The notes beneath the pieces are model-generated. The model was not told where the DNA came from and did no database searches. It was given only the letters and a program-made list of their open reading frames with translations. The position numbers and the translations under genes were made by a program. From Chryseobacterium tructae (GTDB lineage: Bacteria; Bacteroidota; Bacteroidia; Flavobacteriales; Weeksellaceae), in assembly GCF_030409875.1 (NCBI RefSeq), contig NZ_JAUFQR010000003.1, positions 186,001-250,000 of the forward strand: a stretch of DNA of 64,000 nucleotides, read 5' to 3'. Below, in pieces: positions 9,081 through 19,711 of this stretch. Position 1 is the stretch's first letter. Each line of letters begins with the position of its first letter.

Positions 9081-9956
9081 TTAGATGGCAGAAGCAGAAT
9101 CTACTGAACTGTCAATTTTTTTGATCAATCCTTGAAGAGTTTTTCCTGGCCCTACTTCTATGAAGTTAGAGGCACCATCTTTAATCATATTCTGTACAGA
9201 CTGAGTCCATTTTACGGGTCCAGTAAGCTGATCGATAAGATTTTGTTTGATCTCATCAGGATTTGTAACTGCTGTAGTGGTAATATTCTGGTATACAGGA
9301 ATAGTAGCTTTTCTGAATTTCGTATTTTCGATAGCAGCAGCTAATCTTTCCTGAGCGGGCTGCATCAATGGTGAATGGAAAGCTCCGTTTACAGGTAACA
9401 ATAAAGCTCTTTTTGCTCCAGCTTCTTTTAATCTTACACAAGCTTCTTCTACTGCAGAAGTTTCACCTGAGATGACCAATTGACCTGGGCAGTTATAGTT
9501 TGCCGGAACCACGATACCATTGATCTGCGCACAGATTTCTTCAACCTTAGCATCTTCTAGACCTAGAATAGCTGCCATTGAACTTGGATTTGCATCACAA
9601 GCTTCCTGCATCGCTTTAGCTCTTTCAGAAACCAATTTCAAGCCATCATCAAAAGATAAAACGCCGTTAGCTACTAATGCTGAGAACTCTCCTAAAGAGT
9701 GCCCTGCTACCATTTCAGCTCCAAGACCGTTTACTGCTTTTAATGCTGCTACTGAATGTATAAAAATTGAAGGCTGGGTAACCTCTGTTTTTTTAAGATC
9801 CGCATCCGTTCCGTTAAACATAATGGAAAGAATGTCGAAACCTAAAATTTCATTGGCAGATTCCATCAGATCTTTAATATCTTTTCTAGAATCATACAAT
9901 TCTTGTCCCATTCCTACGAACTGAGAACCCTGCCCTGGAAATACAAGTGCTTTCAT
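9081..9956 (-). CDS. fabD: Malonyl-CoA:ACP transacylase
   Basis: The 291-residue protein transfers malonyl from CoA to acyl carrier protein for fatty acid synthesis in the cytosol. The N-terminal FPGQGSQFVGMG and the nucleophile motif GHSLGEFSAL (Ser87) are intact. The catalytic His lies in NGAFHSPLM near residue 195, and VGPGKTLQGL closes the domain. Its length is slightly short of the E. coli enzyme but complete. It leads a likely two-gene unit with the GHMP kinase. Confidence 0.96.
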   Translation of the reverse strand: MKALVFPGQGSQFVGMGQELYDSRKDIKDLMESANEILGFDILSIMFNGTDADLKKTEVTQPSIFIHSVAALKAVNGLGAEMVAGHSLGEFSALVANGVLSFDDGLKLVSERAKAMQEACDANPSSMAAILGLEDAKVEEICAQINGIVVPANYNCPGQLVISGETSAVEEACVRLKEAGAKRALLLPVNGAFHSPLMQPAQERLAAAIENTKFRKATIPVYQNITTTAVTNPDEIKQNLIDQLTGPVKWTQSVQNMIKDGASNFIEVGPGKTLQGLIKKIDSSVDSASAI

Positions 9957-10026
9957 GTATTGAATTAAATATTATGCAAATATAACTATAATGTTAACAA
10001 TATTCTTTTAAACGAAGATAAATCAT

Positions 10027-11964
10027 TTAAGGTACCAACCTAATTACTCTGTAACCCGTGTTTACATAAGCTCCGTTGGCTTTAGATTTTACAAACTCAA
10101 ATTTGGTGGCAAGCTGAGTCTGCACCTTATTCATTTGTTTGAAAATTTCTCCTTTTTTATTTTCTCTTGTCAACATATCATTAACAACATCAAAACCTAC
10201 GATCGCATATTTTGGAGGAGTCTTGCAATATTTGCTCTTGTAAGCGGCTAGAATCTCTTTTTCAAAATTACCATCTGTATTGATCTTTCTGTCCATCAGA
10301 TATACCAGGCTTGCCTGGCTCAAGTCGTCTACTTTCTTTTCGAAAACCGGAGAGTAGAACATACTAAATGCCTTTACCCCATGTACTTCTTTAGAAATAG
10401 CAATCATTCTGTTGGCAAAAGTTTCTCCCATTTCATCATTGGCTAAAACAGCGATAACCGGAGCAGATTGTCCTGTCATCATATTTTGATCTAATTGAAT
10501 TTCTGCCGGAGAATTCACAATAACGATATTAGGATTTTTCACTGCTTTTTCAAGCCCTGATTTGATGTAGTTTGCATTTTCTTTTTTAGCGTCAGCTACT
10601 ACATATATTTTTTGATCTGAATAAACTGCTTTTACTTCTTCTACAATTTTATCTGCATAGGTCTGATTATTCGTTTCAACAATAATCAAATTATTATAGT
10701 TGTATAATTCCGGTGTATTAGCAAATGGTGCTACGACAGGAATTTTTTGATTTTTAGTAAAATCTAGTACATCAATTACATTGGACTTAAAGAATGGCCC
10801 AATAATAAGATCTGTATTTTCCGGATTAATCTGTGTTAAAGAGTTTTTGAAAGAAGCTTCATTTCCAGAATCTACAATTTTGATATCCAGTTTTTGCCCT
10901 CCTCTTGCGTTTCTTTCAATAGCAAGCTTAGCTCCCGTTAAAAAGTCAAGAGCCATTCCTCTGTACTGTGTTTCATTAGTACTGTATCCGAAAGGAAGCA
11001 TCAATACCACACTTAGTGCATCACCGCTTTTCTTAACGTATACCGGATCCTGCTTTTTGATTTTTAAAACCATTCCTGATTTCAATCCTTTGGAAAGATC
11101 GGGGTTAAGAGCGATTAATTCATCGATACTTACTCCAAACTTATTCACAATTGAGAATACAGTATCTCCTTGCTGAACAGTATAGGTAACATAGTCATCA
11201 CCAACTACTACATTATTAGAAACTGTTGAAGATTTCTCATTCCCTGAATCCATTTTCGTTTTCGAATTGACTGGTTCAGCTACAGGTTCTGTATTTGATC
11301 TTTTTATTTTGATGGTATCACCAGGTTTTAAACCTTTTTCTTCCAATCCTGGATTTAGGGTATAAAGATCCTGTTGGCTGATTCCAAACTGTTTTGTAAT
11401 TCTGTAATAATTATCTTTCGCCTGTATCACATAATTTTCGCCTTCTAATGCAGCTGTAGCTGTAATAGTTTCTGTTTTTTCTACAGGAGCTTCTACAGGT
11501 TTTGTGGCTGTTACAATGGGCTGATCACCACCATATTTTTTGATGCTGGCAAGAGGTAATGTGATCTCATCTCCAATTTTCATATGAGAATCCAATTCAG
11601 GGTTCAGCTTTCTCAGGTCTGTTTCAGAGATTCTGTATTGTTTTGTAATTCCATAGATGGTTTGCTTAGGCTGTAAAATAATTTTACCAACCGAAGTTCC
11701 CGCAATCGTACCTACTTTTTCAGGGACAACAGCTTTAGGAGCAACCTGAGTTACTGCTTTTTCTGTTTTTACGGTTAAAACATCTCCAATAGCCAACTTG
11801 CCATCTTTATGCTTAGGGTTTAGTTTCAGCAATTCATCTACAGTCATTCCATACTTCTTTGCAATGTTGTAAGGATTATCACCTTGTACAACGGTATGCG
11901 ATTTTTGGGCTGAAACTCCCAAAACCATACATAAACTGGATAGAATAAAAAACCTCTTTATCAT
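10027..11964 (-). CDS. Secreted protein with four LysM domains and a periplasmic-binding-like domain
   Basis: A signal peptide ends near residue 20 (GVSAQ). Four LysM repeats follow, at about residues 23-67, 95-137, 177-221 and 259-303. Each has the pattern Y/HTVxxGDxxxxIxxxxGxxxxxLxxLNP. They should bind peptidoglycan. The rest (from about residue 315) resembles a type-I periplasmic-binding fold, as in amino-acid ABC receptors and LpoA-like proteins, with LMLPFGYS, DLIIGPFF and KIPVVAPFANT. No transporter gene is adjacent. A role in sensing or supporting cell-wall synthesis is possible but unproven. It is probably its own unit between bshC and fabD. Confidence 0.88.
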   Translation of the reverse strand: MIKRFFILSSLCMVLGVSAQKSHTVVQGDNPYNIAKKYGMTVDELLKLNPKHKDGKLAIGDVLTVKTEKAVTQVAPKAVVPEKVGTIAGTSVGKIILQPKQTIYGITKQYRISETDLRKLNPELDSHMKIGDEITLPLASIKKYGGDQPIVTATKPVEAPVEKTETITATAALEGENYVIQAKDNYYRITKQFGISQQDLYTLNPGLEEKGLKPGDTIKIKRSNTEPVAEPVNSKTKMDSGNEKSSTVSNNVVVGDDYVTYTVQQGDTVFSIVNKFGVSIDELIALNPDLSKGLKSGMVLKIKKQDPVYVKKSGDALSVVLMLPFGYSTNETQYRGMALDFLTGAKLAIERNARGGQKLDIKIVDSGNEASFKNSLTQINPENTDLIIGPFFKSNVIDVLDFTKNQKIPVVAPFANTPELYNYNNLIIVETNNQTYADKIVEEVKAVYSDQKIYVVADAKKENANYIKSGLEKAVKNPNIVIVNSPAEIQLDQNMMTGQSAPVIAVLANDEMGETFANRMIAISKEVHGVKAFSMFYSPVFEKKVDDLSQASLVYLMDRKINTDGNFEKEILAAYKSKYCKTPPKYAIVGFDVVNDMLTRENKKGEIFKQMNKVQTQLATKFEFVKSKANGAYVNTGYRVIRLVP

Positions 11965-12002
11965 ATTCGATAATTATAATTTACAAAAATACTTCTTTAA
12001 AA

Positions 12003-13589
12003 TTAAATGGCAACAATTATTAATTTGGAATCTTGAACCACCATCTCTTCCAAACAATTTTCAAGCCATGCATAGCCTTCATCCGAAAAGAATACACTAA
12101 AATTAAAAACTCTTTCCTGCCACGTTTTAGAAGGGTGTACAGCTAAAAACAGATTTTCAAGTCTTTCCAGCAATTCGTTCTGCTTTATTTTTTCAGCATG
12201 AAGAAGACGTTTTTTCATCCTTTTAAATGATTTCAGCTGTCTCACTTCTTCTGCTTTTACCATATTCCCAAAGGATTTCTCAGTGGTTTCAGCAGATGCT
12301 CTTAATTCAGCAAAATTACTAACCAGTATATCTTCTTTCTTATCCAATAATTCTAAAATAGGATTATCTTTTAAAATCTTTTGATTGGTAATTACTGTAA
12401 AATTCTGGAAAAAATCTCCTATGTTAAGCTCCAGTTTCTCAATTTTCTTCAATGTTTTCTCTTTTAGGAAAAGCATAGAGTTTCTTGGAATCAAAATAGG
12501 GAAAGGAATATTGATTTTTGAAAAATAGTCTTTGAGCTCCAGCCAATACATAATTTCAGCATTTCCTCCGATATAGGCAAGATTGGGCATTACCTTTTCC
12601 TGATATACAGGACGCATTAATGCATTTGGACTGAATTTTTCAGGATGGTTTTCAAGTTCTGCAATGATCTCTTCTTCTGTGAATTGAATATTCGTATCTA
12701 CAACAATATATTTCTGCCCGTTAAAATCAATTCTGTCTCTTGTTTCGGAAAGATAGAAAAGATTAATATCACGAGGGTTCACCTGAACTTTTCCATATTT
12801 CTCGGTCAGGAAATTGACTTTATCTTTTGAGTTTTTCTGTAAACTAAAATGAAGCAGCTCATCTTTAAAGACCTCTTTAATTTGTTCTTTAAGCTCTTTC
12901 GAATCCCCATCCAGCATCAATAATCCAAATTCTGAAAAAAGACGATTAACCAAAATCTGGATAGCCTGTGTCAAAGTATTTCCAATCTTATAGGCTTCTT
13001 TCAACATTAAAATCAATTCTGTTCCAAAAACAGAATCTTTGAATTCTTTTTCAAATTCAGAGATAAAGTAATTATCATTCATCTGAATCCTACCCACAGG
13101 GCCACCGGATTTCTCATTGATTTCATAATAATTATTCTCTGTCTTAAAGTGATTGATCTCTGCAAAGTCATGGTCTTCTGATGCCATCCAATATACCGGA
13201 ACAAAATTAAAATCCGGAAAATGTTCTTTAAGATAGGTGCAGGTTTTAATGGTTTGCAAAATTTTATACACAAAAAAAACCGGACCGGAAAACAAATTCA
13301 GTTGATGGCCTGTTGTAATGGTAAAAGTATTGGGTTGCTTCAGATTTTCAAGATTATCTTTCTGTTTTGAAGAAAGATTAAGATCTGATAACTGTTGATC
13401 AAATACATTAAACAAGATATTCCTCTGCTCTGAAGAGAAAGAATCTTTCTTTAAGTGGATCTGCTGGCTGAAGTGCTCTACAGAAAATGTTTTATCTTCA
13501 AAACCCTCAATATTCTGATTCAAAAAATCTTTTACTAATTGAGGTATGCTTTCTATATCATTAAATGATATTTTGTTAATTGTTTTCAA
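12003..13589 (-). CDS. bshC: Bacillithiol biosynthesis cysteine-adding enzyme BshC
   Basis: BshC joins cysteine to glucosaminyl-malate in the last step of bacillithiol synthesis. The protein shows the family's features: TITTGHQLNLFSGPVFFVYKIL, the HxGH-like VYWMASEDHDFAEINH, and a C-terminal coiled coil. I chose a TTG start at 13589 (MKTINKISFND), which matches family N-termini and follows the porin stop codon by 14 bases, giving 528 residues. An upstream GTG at 13622 would overlap the porin gene and add 11 atypical residues. It is probably cotranscribed with the porin gene upstream. Confidence 0.93.
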   Translation of the reverse strand: MKTINKISFNDIESIPQLVKDFLNQNIEGFEDKTFSVEHFSQQIHLKKDSFSSEQRNILFNVFDQQLSDLNLSSKQKDNLENLKQPNTFTITTGHQLNLFSGPVFFVYKILQTIKTCTYLKEHFPDFNFVPVYWMASEDHDFAEINHFKTENNYYEINEKSGGPVGRIQMNDNYFISEFEKEFKDSVFGTELILMLKEAYKIGNTLTQAIQILVNRLFSEFGLLMLDGDSKELKEQIKEVFKDELLHFSLQKNSKDKVNFLTEKYGKVQVNPRDINLFYLSETRDRIDFNGQKYIVVDTNIQFTEEEIIAELENHPEKFSPNALMRPVYQEKVMPNLAYIGGNAEIMYWLELKDYFSKINIPFPILIPRNSMLFLKEKTLKKIEKLELNIGDFFQNFTVITNQKILKDNPILELLDKKEDILVSNFAELRASAETTEKSFGNMVKAEEVRQLKSFKRMKKRLLHAEKIKQNELLERLENLFLAVHPSKTWQERVFNFSVFFSDEGYAWLENCLEEMVVQDSKLIIVAI

Positions 13590-13603
13590 CCTGTATGTAG
13601 TTT

Positions 13604-15541
13604 TTAGTTGAACAAATACCACAAAATTCCAATATTCAATCTGAAATCATACACTGGATAATGTGGAAATGCATAAGCTTTGTTATTTGAAATAAAGGTT
13701 CCTATCTGTTGCCCTTCTATGAAAAAGAACATTTTTTTCACCTTCATATTAATATATAGATCAGCAATTGGCTGCCCTCCGATGGAGAATGAATTCGTGC
13801 CAGGAAGAACATATTCGTTAAGAACCGGAAAATACTCTCTGGAGTTAAATTTAGAGAAATAATATACTTTAAGTCCTGCCTGAATTTCTGCTGCTTTTTT
13901 AAATGCCTGCGTTTGGTAGAAGAAATTTGCTCTTCCCACAAAGCTTGGCATTGGAAGAAGATCTTTATTGGTTAATGCATTTTGGAACTGCAGTCTTGTA
14001 TTCAAATGGAATTTACCATAGCTAAAAGTAGCATCCCCTCCTACCTGAGAAATACTCAATGAGTTTTCACTCTGCTTAGGAGCAGCATTGTTATCAAAAT
14101 AAGTATAGTTATCAATTCTGAAGTAGTTGGCAAAAAGCTCTGTTTTAAACCATTTTAAATTGATACTTCCACCTAATTCCATCACTGATTGATTCTTTGC
14201 ATTTTCAAGATAATAATTAAATTTATTATAAACTGAAGTATTCAATAAATAGTTGAATGATGGATAAGCACTTTGGAAATTCACTTTTGCATTCACAAAG
14301 TAGTCTTTTATGGGCTCAAACTTCAGATTATTGGTCGTTTTTAAATAACTTTTAAACTCGCTTCCGTTGGAGAACTCAAGGAATGAATTCAACTGTACTT
14401 TATCCCAAAGTTTCACCTCTAAATTCCCTACGGCTCCAATTCTGCTTTCTTTAAGCTCACCAGGAATAGGAACGTTATTAAGAACAACCATATCTCTTAT
14501 CCCAAATTTAATCATCTGATAGCGAACCCCTGCATCTAATTTGAATTTTTCATTATTAAAAACCAAACTCAAAGTATTACTCAGATTGCTTGAATACTTT
14601 TTCGTTGTCCAAGGCATTCCATTCACTAACTCTGTAGGAGCCTTATACCAATATGTTTCTAGCGCATCTTGGTTATAGTAATATTTATTCCCTTGATGAG
14701 AAATTGTATGTCTGATACTGAAAGGAAATTTTTCAGCATCGAAAGGGGTAAACTGATGACTCAGATAATATCTTCTATAGGCAAATTGTGAACTTGTGGA
14801 AGATAAATTCACCTGTGCATTTTGTCTATTCTTATAGTTACTGTCTCCACTTTGGAATAGATTATCTTCAGTAATTCCACCACTTTCCTGATTGTTGACA
14901 TTCTGATGAAGGTAGTGCGCAAAAAGCTCATACTTTCCAGTTTTTGAAACATAGTGTCCCGAGAATATGGTATTATTGTTCGCTGCTAATGAATTTCTGT
15001 AAAGACCTTGTGAACGAAGTCCCATATATTCAATTGCAAAGTTGAATCTTTTTCCGATATTTTGAGTATAGGTAGAATTTAGTGCCGCTCCGTTTCTCAT
15101 CGCATTATGATAAATGAATGTGGCAGTAGGTGTTTTCACATCATAGTACTTTACATCATTTGCTCCCAAGATCAGATAAGATTTATTGGAAGGTAATAAA
15201 GATAAGTTCTGTTCTGCATTCACTTCAAATACAAGCGGATTGAATCCCGAACCAATATTGGCAGGTTGTATTCTTCCGAAGTTGTCTCTGTTATTATATT
15301 GTGAAAAGATATAAGTTTTATCAAAAGTCATTACCGTATCAAAAACTTTCTTTTCTGAAAATTGAGTTTGATACAGATAATCATTGATGGTAGGTTTAAA
15401 AATTATCAAGGAATCTTTCTTTCCGGAATCTATGACCAGAGTGTCTCCCGACTTTTTATTTTTTTGAGCTTCTTCTGTTGTAACAACTTGTGCATGGGCA
15501 GCGAAGCCGAAGAAAGTGATTATGAAAAGGATATACTTCAT
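13604..15541 (-). CDS. Putative outer-membrane beta-barrel porin (Porin_10 type)
   Basis: The 645-residue protein has a signal peptide ending FAAHAQ near residue 18. A long sequence of alternating aromatic/polar strands follows, typical of a beta-barrel, and the C-terminus (FRLNIGILWYLFN) ends on aromatic residues. Length and N-terminal region (LIIFKPTINDYLYQTQF, then TFDKTYIFSQYNNRDNFG) match the Bacteroidota 'putative porin' family (Pfam Porin_10). The substrate is unknown. It lies just upstream of bshC. Confidence 0.88.
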   Translation of the reverse strand: MKYILFIITFFGFAAHAQVVTTEEAQKNKKSGDTLVIDSGKKDSLIIFKPTINDYLYQTQFSEKKVFDTVMTFDKTYIFSQYNNRDNFGRIQPANIGSGFNPLVFEVNAEQNLSLLPSNKSYLILGANDVKYYDVKTPTATFIYHNAMRNGAALNSTYTQNIGKRFNFAIEYMGLRSQGLYRNSLAANNNTIFSGHYVSKTGKYELFAHYLHQNVNNQESGGITEDNLFQSGDSNYKNRQNAQVNLSSTSSQFAYRRYYLSHQFTPFDAEKFPFSIRHTISHQGNKYYYNQDALETYWYKAPTELVNGMPWTTKKYSSNLSNTLSLVFNNEKFKLDAGVRYQMIKFGIRDMVVLNNVPIPGELKESRIGAVGNLEVKLWDKVQLNSFLEFSNGSEFKSYLKTTNNLKFEPIKDYFVNAKVNFQSAYPSFNYLLNTSVYNKFNYYLENAKNQSVMELGGSINLKWFKTELFANYFRIDNYTYFDNNAAPKQSENSLSISQVGGDATFSYGKFHLNTRLQFQNALTNKDLLPMPSFVGRANFFYQTQAFKKAAEIQAGLKVYYFSKFNSREYFPVLNEYVLPGTNSFSIGGQPIADLYINMKVKKMFFFIEGQQIGTFISNNKAYAFPHYPVYDFRLNIGILWYLFN

Positions 15542-15586
15542 TATTCATTATTGTACAGCAAAAATAAGAAATAATAGTAAATAAAA

Positions 15587-15609
15587 AACCCCTGCTATAT
15601 GCAGGGGTT
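15587..15609 (-). terminator. Intrinsic terminator of the second SusC/SusD operon
   Basis: A 9-bp stem (AACCCCTGC/GCAGGGGTT) with a TATAT loop is followed by T's on the minus strand (from the A-run at 15583-15588). It sits about 40 bases after the SusD stop codon and ends that operon. Confidence 0.87.
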
Positions 15610-15648
15610 CTATATATAATATGTTAAATATTACTATAATTTTGGAAA

Positions 15649-16836
15649 TTATTGTCCTAAAAGTTCATTAGCATCTACAGCTCCCTGAGGGAAAGGCAGT
15701 TTATACTTTTCTCCTTTAAGCTTAAGATCAGACCATCTTACCCACTCAAAAGATAATTCCAATCTTCTTTCATTATCTAAAGAAAGAGTTGAATTTCTTT
15801 TAGTTTGTAATTCTGTTAATCTATTAGCATTTCCAGCTTCTGCAGAAATTAAATACATTTCCGGGATTCTTGAGATCAAAAGATCAGAATCATCAGATCT
15901 ACTATATTTATTAGAGAAAACAAAGTTTCCAGTAGATGGAGCCTCATCAAAATCAAATAAAACTTTTCTAGTATCATTCGTTCCTAACAAGTTTAAAAGG
16001 CTTTGAGAAGCTGCAAAACAGTTCCACGTGCTTGCGTCATAACTTAAGATCCAACCCCAAGATCCGTTTTCCTCAGCTCTATTTCCTTTAAACTTAAGAA
16101 TGGTTTCAGCATCTAGATCTTTAGGATTATCTGAAATAGCAAACTTACCACTCTTAATCAATGCTTCAGCTTCAAGACCTGCATTTTGAATATCTCCATT
16201 CATTCTGTAAACTCTAGCAAGAAGAGCCATAGCAGCTTCTTTTGTAGGTTTTAAAAGAGCTTTAGGATCATTGGCATTGAAAGGCTCAATATTATCTTTT
16301 GCAAATTTTAGATCATTGATAATAAAATTTAAAACGTCTTTCGGAGAAGAAGCTTTGATTGCACTACCATCATAAGTTTCATTAACCAATGGAACACCCT
16401 CATATAAATCATATAATCTTAAATAAGATAATGCTCTCACATATCTTGCTTTTCCTTTTTGAGCATTAGAAGCTGTTGATACTCTTATTACCGTGTTTGC
16501 TCTATTAATTGATTTATAAAAATCTTTATATAAGTAAGTTAATAGAATATCTCCTGGAGGTGTCGTATGTTCATACATATACTTAACCTGAACCCACTGA
16601 AATTTAACTGGTTCAAGATTATCCTGAGCTAAGATTTCCGGAGCCATAATATTGAAGAAACCATAATCATTTGGTTTCATAACACTACTATAAGCACCAA
16701 TTAATAACTTATCAACATCATCTGAAGATAGGGGAGAGTTAGCATCTAAAGCTACCTCAGACTGAATATCCAATGCTTTTTCACATGAACTTACTAATAG
16801 CCCAAATGCTAGTAATAATATACTTATTTTTTTCAT
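15649..16836 (-). CDS. RagB/SusD-family outer-membrane lipoprotein
   Basis: The 395-residue product has a lipoprotein signal peptide with cysteine 18 (LLVSSC). It has SusD landmarks: DVDKLLIGAYSSVM near the N-terminus, ALSYLRLYDLYEGVPLV, ALLARVYRMNGD and a C-terminal RIPEMYLISAEAGN with RRLELSFEWVRWSDLKLKG. It is shorter than most SusD proteins (450-550 residues). It follows its SusC partner by 10 bases. The ligand cannot be told from sequence, and no degrading enzyme is encoded nearby. Confidence 0.92.
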   Translation of the reverse strand: MKKISILLLAFGLLVSSCEKALDIQSEVALDANSPLSSDDVDKLLIGAYSSVMKPNDYGFFNIMAPEILAQDNLEPVKFQWVQVKYMYEHTTPPGDILLTYLYKDFYKSINRANTVIRVSTASNAQKGKARYVRALSYLRLYDLYEGVPLVNETYDGSAIKASSPKDVLNFIINDLKFAKDNIEPFNANDPKALLKPTKEAAMALLARVYRMNGDIQNAGLEAEALIKSGKFAISDNPKDLDAETILKFKGNRAEENGSWGWILSYDASTWNCFAASQSLLNLLGTNDTRKVLFDFDEAPSTGNFVFSNKYSRSDDSDLLISRIPEMYLISAEAGNANRLTELQTKRNSTLSLDNERRLELSFEWVRWSDLKLKGEKYKLPFPQGAVDANELLGQ

Positions 16837-16846
16837 TTCTTTCTAA

Positions 16847-19711
16847 TTAAAAGTTAACATTTAACCCTAAACTATATACCTTCACATTTGGAATACCATT
16901 TAGATCAAATCCTGACGTTATTTTACTTGTATCTGCTGTACTCTGATTAGACACTGCAGTTTGGTCTACATAGTACGTTTCTGGATCTACCCCTGAATAC
17001 TTAGTAAATGTAAATGGATTTCTTACCTGAGCATATACTCTCATTGATTTGATAAAACCTAATTGAGTTTTGTCAAAATTGTACCCAATTGTAATGTCTG
17101 TAATTCTTAAGTAATCAGCATCTTCCAAGAATCTTGAAGATCTTTGATTATTCCAAGATGCAACAGCTCCTGCTAAATGCGGGCGAGGAACATTAGTATT
17201 TGTATTGTTAGGTGTCCAATAATTCATTTCTTCTGCAACCATATTCGCAGAGAACGATGGATAGCCTATAGAACCTCCATTTAATTGACTTTCTTTATAC
17301 AATGCATATACTTTTTTTCCAATAGAATATTGAGCATTAATGGAAAGATCTAATCTGTCATAACTAAATCTAGTAGAAATACCTCCATAAATTGGAGCAA
17401 TACCTCCATTAAATACTTTTCTATCTCTAGAGTCAATTATTCCATCTCCATTGATGTCGTTATAGATCATATCCCCAGCCTGAACAACTTTTGTTACATT
17501 ACCACTCTGATCTTTATATTCATAGCGTTCTTTAGCCACTCCTAAAGCTTCAATAAAGAAGAATGATCCTAAAGGTTCTCCTTCTTTTACGATTGCATCA
17601 AAACCTGTTGTAAACTGTCCTGTTTTTGTTCCAATCTTTTCTACAACATTCTTATTATAAGAGAAGTTAGCAGCAAAATCCCACTTAAATCTCTCTCCTT
17701 TAATAATTTTTGTATCTAAGCTAACTTCAATCCCTTTATTATTAATAGATCCAATATTACTTAACATACTACTAAATCCTGACTCTTGAGGAACTGGAAG
17801 TCTATACAATAAATCTGATGTAGTTTTATTATAGTAATCTACCGTCAAGTTAACTCTTTTGTTGAACATGGATATATCCATACCTGCATCAAAAGATTTA
17901 CCTTTTTCCCACTTTAAATTAGGGTTATACATTTCTGTAACAGCTGTTCCAGGCTCTTGATTATGATTCTGTCCTGCAGCAATAAGGTTAAGTCCTCCTG
18001 AATAAGGAATACCAGTCTGGTTTCCAGTAAGACCATAAGAAGCTCTCAACTTCAATTCATTGATAAAAGGAACTTTGAAGAATTCTTCATTTGATACAGT
18101 CCATCCAAGTGAAGCTGCTGGGAAATTACCCCACTTATTACCTTTTGCAAATTTTGAAGAACCATCATATCTGGTTGATAGCATTAAGTTATACTTATTA
18201 TCCCAAGTCAACTGAGCTCTTCCGAAGAAAGATGCTAATGACATAGAGATCATATAACTTCTTCCATTGTTAATTGTTGCCGCAGAAACTAACCACGGTA
18301 AGCTATTAGATGGGAAATTCTCACCTTGAACAAAAGAATCTTCATATTGCCAATTCTGGAACGACTGCCCAACTAAAACACTTAGCTTTAGTCTATTATC
18401 TACAAACCCCTTATCATAAGAAGCCGTATTTTCGATCAAATAATCTCTGTTATTTCTTGTTCTATACAGGCCATACCCCCATGGTACTCCAGCATTTTCT
18501 CCTCTTCTTGTATTAGGGGCATCAAATCTGCTATATCTCTCAGATGCAATATTACCACTGATTGAGGTTTTTAAAGTAATTTCCTTAATAGGGTTATAGA
18601 TCGCGAAGAAATTAGCCCCAATATTTTGCCATTTGTCCCAAACTTGACGTTCGTATGCAAATAGAGGATTGTTAAAACTAAATCTATTAGGTTTACCATT
18701 AGCACCATATGGAGCCATGTTTGGAGGGGCACTCATTGCATTGGAATAAGGCTGATAAGTATCATTATCATCTGCAACTGGAACCGCTTTTGAGTAGGTA
18801 AAATATGAATTTACACCAATTTTAAAATTATCGGCAAACTTTTGTTCAACATTCAATCTTGCTCTTGATATTTCATAATTATCCCCGATGATAATACCAT
18901 CTTGCCCAATATGAGAGGCAGAGAAATACATTTTAGACATTGGCCCACCCGCAGTAAAGCTTATCTGATTATTTGTAATGGCACCTGTTTGTAAAACGTA
19001 GTCCATCCAGTCTGTATTTATCCCAGTATCTGTCATTGGTGTTAATCCAATTTGGCTAGCAGGCTTTGGTAAAATACCTGCTGCAATATCATTCAGATAA
19101 TTCTGTCTTGCTACGTCATGAACCTGCTTATACTGTTGAGCATTCAATAGCCTCGGTCTTTTGATCACTTCCTGAATACCATAAGATGATGAAAAAGAAA
19201 CACTAGGTTTTCCATTATATCTTCCAGCCCTTGTTTCAACCAATACAACCCCGTTTGAGGCTCTGGAACCATAGATCGCCGCAGAAGCTGCATCTTTCAA
19301 GATTTCCATACTACTGATATCTTCCGGAGCAAGGTTTCCTAATGATTCCTGAGGAATCCCATCAATGATATAAAGAGGGTTATTGGATGCACTTAATGAT
19401 CCATTTCCTCTAATACTAATTTTGGTATTATTTCCGGCACGTCCACCTGTATTTGCTACCTGAACCCCAGGAGCTTTTCCTTGTAAGGCTAATTCAACGG
19501 ATGCAACCGGCTGCTCTTGCAAAACTTCACTCTTAACGGTTGTAATAGCACCCGTAACGTCAGTCTTCTTTTGCTTTCCATACCCAACCATCACAACCTC
19601 GTCAATCTGAGTTTCTTTAGCCGTAGTATCTTTCTTAACTTTTTGAGCAGACACAGCCTGTCCTATAAAGAACAATGCTCCAACGCTCAATACACGTAGT
19701 TTAACATTCAT
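16847..19711 (-). CDS. SusC/RagA-family TonB-dependent outer-membrane receptor
   Basis: The 954-residue protein has a signal peptide ending AVSAQ, a TonB-box-like sequence QIDEVVMVGYGKQKK, and a plug domain with KISIRGNGSLSASNNPLYII, DISSMEILKDAASAAIYGSR and GVVLVE. A long beta-barrel follows, ending VKVYSLGLNVNF. As in the other SusC gene here, the carboxypeptidase-regulatory-like N-terminal domain is missing. It imports an unknown ligand with the SusD protein downstream. It is intact, in contrast to the frameshifted SusC at 2457-5402. Confidence 0.95.
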   Translation of the reverse strand: MNVKLRVLSVGALFFIGQAVSAQKVKKDTTAKETQIDEVVMVGYGKQKKTDVTGAITTVKSEVLQEQPVASVELALQGKAPGVQVANTGGRAGNNTKISIRGNGSLSASNNPLYIIDGIPQESLGNLAPEDISSMEILKDAASAAIYGSRASNGVVLVETRAGRYNGKPSVSFSSSYGIQEVIKRPRLLNAQQYKQVHDVARQNYLNDIAAGILPKPASQIGLTPMTDTGINTDWMDYVLQTGAITNNQISFTAGGPMSKMYFSASHIGQDGIIIGDNYEISRARLNVEQKFADNFKIGVNSYFTYSKAVPVADDNDTYQPYSNAMSAPPNMAPYGANGKPNRFSFNNPLFAYERQVWDKWQNIGANFFAIYNPIKEITLKTSISGNIASERYSRFDAPNTRRGENAGVPWGYGLYRTRNNRDYLIENTASYDKGFVDNRLKLSVLVGQSFQNWQYEDSFVQGENFPSNSLPWLVSAATINNGRSYMISMSLASFFGRAQLTWDNKYNLMLSTRYDGSSKFAKGNKWGNFPAASLGWTVSNEEFFKVPFINELKLRASYGLTGNQTGIPYSGGLNLIAAGQNHNQEPGTAVTEMYNPNLKWEKGKSFDAGMDISMFNKRVNLTVDYYNKTTSDLLYRLPVPQESGFSSMLSNIGSINNKGIEVSLDTKIIKGERFKWDFAANFSYNKNVVEKIGTKTGQFTTGFDAIVKEGEPLGSFFFIEALGVAKERYEYKDQSGNVTKVVQAGDMIYNDINGDGIIDSRDRKVFNGGIAPIYGGISTRFSYDRLDLSINAQYSIGKKVYALYKESQLNGGSIGYPSFSANMVAEEMNYWTPNNTNTNVPRPHLAGAVASWNNQRSSRFLEDADYLRITDITIGYNFDKTQLGFIKSMRVYAQVRNPFTFTKYSGVDPETYYVDQTAVSNQSTADTSKITSGFDLNGIPNVKVYSLGLNVNF